Shown here: positions 58,736-64,000 of the stretch, one piece after another | Numbering within the stretch: position 1 is the first letter of the stretch | Layout: each line of letters opens with the position of its first letter | Source of the DNA: Timema cristinae | Taxonomy: Eukaryota > Arthropoda > Insecta > Phasmatodea > Timematidae | DNA: 64,000 nt | Assembly: GCA_039000515.1 (NCBI GenBank) | Contig: JBCFYV010011164.1 | Coordinates: 37,713,234 to 37,777,233 of the forward strand | Direction: 5' to 3' | Notes under the pieces: model-generated | The model's input: only the letters and a program-made list of their open reading frames with translations | What the model was told of the DNA's origin: nothing | The model's database searches: none | Translations under genes and position numbers: made by a program

Positions 58736-59219
58736 AAAAAAACAACAAATTATTAAGAAAACTGTTACGCCTATTTGAATTTGGGATATAATAAAAATAA
58801 AGATAGACTATTTTGATTATTAAGCTAAGTTTTTATTGGGTATTGTTAGGTTAAGCTCTATTGATGTAATATAAGTAATGATGAGTGAAGCTTGATTTAC
58901 ATGTTGGCTGAATATCAAGAGCAAAAGTAGTCCGAGTAGCGCAGCACTTGACACGCTAGCCTAAATGTTTTTTGGGCTCATGGTTATTTGCGATATAAAC
59001 TAATAAACAGTTGGTTACCGACATGTTTTATTTCCTAGTGTATAAACAAATCTTTAAAATTAACAGCACAATGTATGTTTTCTAATGTTTGTGTTTTTCC
59101 ATGAAACAAATCGAAACAGAACAATAAAAACACACGTGTTTTTTATTTAACGAGTTATTTATTTCATATCACCTTACAACAGTAAATGCAGTTGTCTGCT
59201 AGTATTTTATTTTATAGGA

Positions 59220-59370
59220 GTATGTGCACTGATTGAGTCAGTTGGTTTATGTGCATGCGTACTGATTGAGTAGGTCGATTTATGGGAATTCGTACTGATT
59301 GAGTAGGTCGATTTTTGGGAATTCGCACTGATTGAGTAGGTTGGTTTATGAGTGTGTGCACTGATTTCAT
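59220..59370 (+). repeat. short tandem repeat of about 41-44 bp, four copies
   Basis: Four units contain CACTGATTGAGTNGGT or CGTACTGATTGAGTAGGTCG and then TTTATGNGNNTNCG. The last copy (59353) is diverged. Confidence 0.85.
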
Positions 59371-59499
59371 CATTTAGTTTTGAAATTTGTTTAAATCTCT
59401 AAAGTTTATGCTACCACGCATTAAAAAAAAGGAAAGCTGAAGTTATTTTAAGTCGCGTTAAACCGACAACGTTCTTGTGATTGGTCAAATTCTTCATAG

Positions 59500-59557
59500 T
59501 ATGTGTGTGTGTGTGTGTGTGTGTGTGTTTGTGTGTGTGTGTTGTGTGTGTGTGTGT

Positions 59558-59591
<34 letters not shown>

Positions 59592-59666
59592 GTGTGGTGT
59601 GTGGTGTGTGTGTGGTGTTGTGTGTGTGTGTGTGTGTGTGTGTGTTGTGTGTGTGTGTGTGTGTGG
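59500..59666. repeat. (TG)n microsatellite, interrupted
   Basis: About 165 bp of GT repeats with single-base interruptions. Open frames over it are artefacts. Confidence 0.97.
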
Positions 59667-60010
59667 TGCCCTTCCCAAAGCTGTAGAGTTAGGCACAACC
59701 ATAGCCTTAACCTATATCAACTATCCCATCCTCAACACGGTGCCCACGGCTTCTATGCCACCCACCAAGCTATTTGTGTGCACTGTGTGCCAATGACTAG
59801 CCCCTCCACCAGTTCATTTAATTTTAGGGCACACATGTGTTGCTTTCACATAATCTGAAGATAATGTTATTCCTCATCACCCAACACAGTGCTCGGCTGT
59901 CCACCTGAAGATGGTTTACTACCATGAATATCCTCCTACTCTCCCAACTATGCGGAACAAATGTCCACCTGAAGATGGTTTACTAGCAGGAATATCCTCC
60001 TACCCTTTCA

Positions 60011-63000
60011 ACAGGGGTCCAAACGGAAAGAGGTACAAGTGCACTTTTCTTACTTATGAGATAAATGGCTTTAAAGCTGGTTAGTTATTGTAAATTCTGA
60101 GTAACATTTTTGTTTGGTGAGTATACTTAGGTGGAAAGCTGCACACTTTAGCTGTCTTTTCATGTAGTTGAAACCAATTTATATCATCTTTTTAGCATAT
60201 CATACAATCCTTTAATCCCTTGCTTTCACTTATACCCTTCTGCCTCTAACATGTGCACTTGTACCCCTTTGCTCTGAAGGGTTTGTGCCAGTTAAGTTAT
60301 GAAAGTACCGCATTTTATCACATGTTTATTGATACAAAAATATTTTAAGCACTTAAAAAGTAAGAAGTTTTACAGAAGTACAACAACTAAAGATGTTTGA
60401 AAAAATGTTCTTCTCAAAACTCTTGAAAATTATTATTGTCTCTTCTTTCTTAGCGAAACATAAAATAATGGGAACCCTAAGTTTATTCATTATGTGACGT
60501 CTCTATTCTGGATGATATTTTTTTCTACTCATCATAGTCTGAATGTAAAATGTTATGATCGCTATCCTCGATTTCGTCTTTTCTTTCATTCATGTTTCCT
60601 TGTCGTGTTGTGTCTTGTGCTCCTGTAGGTTGACTTCTTTTCCTTCTTTCTACTTCATGGGGCAGTGACTTGTAAAAATTGTGGTGAATTGGAGGAATGA
60701 ATGGTAGCAGTTTCATTGGGTTCCTTAACTTTGGTAGTTAAATTTTTAATGGAGTTTCATAGAGTGAAGTTAGCTCAATGATGGGTGGTCTGCCAGAACT
60801 TTTCTTAAAATCAAGACGTTCAAAGAGCATTTCTTCATTTAAAGTATATTTGTAGAAGAGTGAGAATGGTGTGGACTTCTCAAAATGCAGCCATTGGATT
60901 TATCGGATACCAACTATGTTATTTTTCATGTGAGTCTTAATTGCCTGGAGTGATCGAAAGTCGTCGAATTCCATTTTTTCTACTTTGGATTTTCTGCTGG
61001 CTTTGGAAACCACTAAATACCAGTCATCAGGAACAAAAACATTACAACATTTCCTCTTTACCGTTTAGACGACAGCAAAATCCTGATCACACTCCATGAA
61101 GGAGTGTCCTGACATCAAGAATCGGTGATCTACCGATGCTACAGGAGTATTACTGACTACATAAGACCCAAATTGGGCAATATTTTTATTCTTATTTTGC
61201 CCACCTACATTTTCACTAAATGCATCTATATGGTTAACTGTAGGTGGAAGGTCTGTGATAAACCTCAGAAGGCAAGACATTAATTATCTCCTGAGAGCCT
61301 CTTGAACCCTCAGTTGCTGACCACATAAATATTTTGGCTTTTCAAGTCACAAGATCATGTACAGCAAAGTTATATACCCAAAGCTGACGCAAACAATTAC
61401 ACTTTACTGCATATCAACAGAGGTGATGGTAGTGTTTTATATCAAAAGCAATTTCAATACCACTTGGTGACTTGCTTACTAGCTCTCTGGCATATTTCTT
61501 GGTTGTTCTTGCTGAGTCAGCTTTACGTAAGTTAAGTTCTTTTAACGTGGCAATTTCTTTTATAGCCTTTTCCTCGGGTTGCATTTTTTATTGTGTTGTT
61601 TTATGTATCACATGTGGTGCATGAATCGCTGTAAGGTTTGAGGAAGCTTAGATTAAAACAAGTATTAAAAATCATCCTATAAGCATGAAATGTTACTGGT
61701 AGTTTTCCTTAAGTTTGACACGTCTCCAAATATAGCTCAAACATTTTGTTGACACTAAGTGAAGAATCCAGGTACTGTCTATAAGGATTGTTTTTCTTAG
61801 AGTAGTGAGACTTAAATTTAGGGAATGACTTGATATAATTTTTGACAAAATCAATCTGAGATAATGGCAGTTTGTTTGACAGAGAATGATAGCCTCTTTT
61901 ATCAGTCTTTAAAATATCGATGGTAATTTTCTTCCTCAGAACATTAGTAAATCGTTTGTTATTTATGTCAAGCGTTCTTAAGAAAAATTCTTTACATACA
62001 CTTTAACCTTTCAAAGTTATGCAACTGCTCATTGATTTTGAATACTGGGCGTTTGTGTTATGTCTTTTTTTGGTTCAGTTTTTCAATGCAAGAATTCATG
62101 AATGCTTTCTGCAGATCCCATGATCCGAGCTCCTAGGATTTCTCAAAAATGACTTTTCTGTCTTCGTCAGAGAAATTGTCATTACATTTATAACGGCATG
62201 CATGGACATAATCTTTAACTAACCTCTGTGCATGCAATTCCCCTCTTTTGCCCTGATATTGCTTCCCTGTATTTCGAAGTCTCTTTGCCTTTGTCCTCTT
62301 CCACTCTGCAACCTTTCGGAGTCTCTTCCTCGGCCGTTCATCTTGACTTCCACTTGCAGATTCTTCAGACTGTGAAGATTGAGACTCATAAGGGTGTAGT
62401 TGGTAGTCTTTGTCCCGGTCGTTGCCATAAGGATCCTCGACTGAAAATATCTTCTTAGCATGTGAATGTGTTGGTGATTCTAGCAAACTATTTAGGCCTA
62501 CATACATTTCTTTATCTCAAGCCTCCAATATAATATTCTAGTATTTCAGTCTGAGGCTCAAAATTAAGTTTTAAACTGACTTTAGACCTAGCCTATGATA
62601 TAATTTAAAATTTTCTTTTTCAAAATCACCTCCAAAGATAACAAATTTACAAGATTAGACGCTCTATAAATTATTTAAAATAAATTATGAAACGTACTTG
62701 CTTGTCTTATAATCTACAGAAACAAGTAATATGTTGTCATTGACCAGATCAGGTTGTTCTTGACAAACATGGCAGTTTAACAATAAAGGTTCTTTCACAT
62801 TTAATAGGCCTGTGTGAGTTGCAAAGATTCCTAAATGGATCATTGTTCATTGTATAACGTCTTCACTCTGTTTTTCCAGTATATGCTGGTAGGTATATAA
62901 CATAAAAATATTTTGATGTTCAACCTAAAACGTACTTGATGGGTTGAATTTTATCATATTAATATTAATAAAGATAAAATATATACTTACATTCACTGTG

Positions 63001-63356
63001 AGTAGATTCAGACATGGTTGTGTCTTGTTTCTAGATTATTTCTTATCTAGGGTTATTCAATGTTTATAATAAACCTTTGAATAGGAGCAAACTATCACAA
63101 ACGAATACATAACATTAGCTCCACAAATAAAATAGTATTAATTGCAAAGAGATACAAGTGTGCTTATACCTTTTTGCTTGCAAGCAGATGAGGGTTTCTG
63201 CAAACAGTATAATTTCAAGTCACCAGAAAGCAGCACTGAGTAGGAATTTGGTTATATCCCTTTGCCATTATCTACTTTGGTGTATCTAGTTTGGATTTAT
63301 GCACTTAACTCATTTTTCACTGAAATGTCACTTGTACCCCTTTCCTTTTAGGCCCC
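60011..63356 (-). mobile_element. 3.3-kb DNA transposon of unresolved superfamily
   Basis: Terminal inverted repeats of about 30 bp with mismatches: left AGGGGTCCAAACGGAAAGAG then GTACAAGTG; right, inverted, AGGGGCCTAAAAGGAAAGGG then GTACAAGTG. The same GTACAAGTG-type motif recurs subterminally (inverted at 60250-60265; as ATACAAGTGTGC at 63153). No clear target duplication is seen. The minus strand encodes a degraded protein (62507-60525). Confidence 0.7.
60525..62507 (-). pseudogene. DDE-like transposase of an insect-amplified family, degraded
   Basis: The N-terminal part at 62507-62133 is open for 124 codons and very basic (RPRKRLRKVAEWKRTKAKR). It is followed, across a stop, by an SFPKFKSHYSKKNNPYRQYL segment. 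At 61280-61065 FSENVGGQNKNKNIAQFGSY and GHSFMECDQDF resemble the SDNCGGQNKN and GHTYMECD blocks of uncharacterised repeat-encoded proteins common in insects (from memory). The C-terminal piece at 60716-60525 has LLPFIPPIHHNFYKSL, also typical. In the first block Glu replaces the expected Asp. The middle is broken by many stops. Confidence 0.7.
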
Positions 63357-63724
63357 TCGAGAAGTGGTCTGATCAAATGCATTGCCAAAGACAAAACTGA
63401 TTTTACAATATGATTAACACTAACAATCAATCGAATATCACCAGTTGATTAAACAGTTTCATAGAATTAGTAGCCTACGCTTCGAAGTATGACGCTATAC
63501 TGAATACACCTACCTAGACCAGAATTGAATGGGCAAGTTTCATATGTGAAACAGGTTCATTCCATTCTGTTCTAGGTAGGTGCCATCTTGCATTTAAATG
63601 ACTAGTTTTCCTGACCAGCTGTTGCCAAATACATACAATAGAGTAGTTATTTTTTTAACGAAATGATTTTAAACTGGATCAATAGCCCCAAATAATTTCT
63701 CATTTAAAGTGATAGTTTATTATT

Positions 63725-63970
63725 AGTTTTCTTTAGCACCACGCCTTACTATTTATTTGGGTTATACACCTCTGTACTAATTAAACAAACGGATTATGGA
63801 TTAGGAAGATTTTAATTGAGAGAAAGTGCACTCGCATTTGCGTGTAAGTAGAGTGGAAAACCATTTCAGCAAAAACCAGTGCATCCAACCAGAAAGAACT
63901 CCGATCTCCCGTCTTTGGCAGTCTAGTCTAAGAGTAGCGCGTTAGACCTCGTGGCCACCGAAGCAGGAAT
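63725..63970 (-). repeat. SINE-A copy
   Basis: On the minus strand: head CTGCTTCGGTGGCCACGAGG, diverged B-box (GGAGTTCTTTCTGGTTGG), body and tail (AATAAATAGTAAGGCGTGGT). Confidence 0.8.
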
Positions 63971-64000
63971 GTTTCTGTTTACTTTCCAAATAAAAATAAC

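Noticed and set aside
59411..59858. Overlapping Cys/Val- and His/Thr-repeat reading frames
   Set aside because: Artefacts of the (TG)n microsatellite.

Overview
This is an AT-rich, intron-rich animal (eukaryotic) window dominated by transposable-element debris. The mix of transposons (mariner, several TTF/ZBED-type hAT families, abundant tRNA-derived SINEs) and the protein features point to an arthropod, probably an insect. The species cannot be fixed from the sequence. There are no operons, CRISPR arrays or rRNAs, and no tRNA gene that looks functional.

Two host genes are supported. (1) On the + strand, the last two coding exons of a gene lie at 1048-1138 and 2314-2597. They join in phase and end in a roughly 90-residue ubiquitin-like stretch; the rest of the gene lies left of the window. 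(2) On the - strand, an eight-exon coding sequence runs from the ATG at 48100 to the stop at 9740, with matching splice phases throughout. It encodes about 690 aa with three paxillin-type LD motifs, a long Pro/Ser/Tyr-rich linker, no LIM domains in this window, and a cysteine-rich C-terminus ending in the CaaX box CVIM. Its big exon (13153-14266) has three 1-base frame slips, all at runs of C, and these look like homopolymer under-calls. The first coding intron is about 27.8 kb and holds most of the repeats.

Layout: 1-5.2 kb is the tail of gene 1 plus AT-rich DNA. At 5.8-7.1 kb is a full-length but decayed mariner, followed by an inverted SINE pair. At 9.7-20.2 kb are exons 8-2 of the LD-motif gene, with a hAT (10.8-12.4 kb) and a long TG microsatellite in its introns. 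At 20.2-48.0 kb is the giant intron: SINEs, an 88-bp tRNA-like tandem array (28 kb), a 29-bp higher-order minisatellite (30-31.3 kb) interrupted by a 2.56-kb ZBED-type hAT with a perfect 8-bp target duplication, a 515-bp hAT MITE, a second 29-bp array (39.7 kb) and a 2.1-kb hAT (44-46 kb). At 48.1-64 kb is upstream flank or 5' UTR intron: an LTR/leader-like segment with repeated primer-binding-site-like motifs (48.8-49.7 kb), a 4.4-kb hAT with another hAT nested in it (50.6-54.9 kb), MITEs and SINEs, and a 3.3-kb DNA transposon of a family I cannot name confidently (60.0-63.4 kb).

The most interesting items are the CaaX-tailed LD-motif protein, the tandem amplification of a SINE head, the tail shared by two SINE families with different heads, and the unclassified 3.3-kb transposon.
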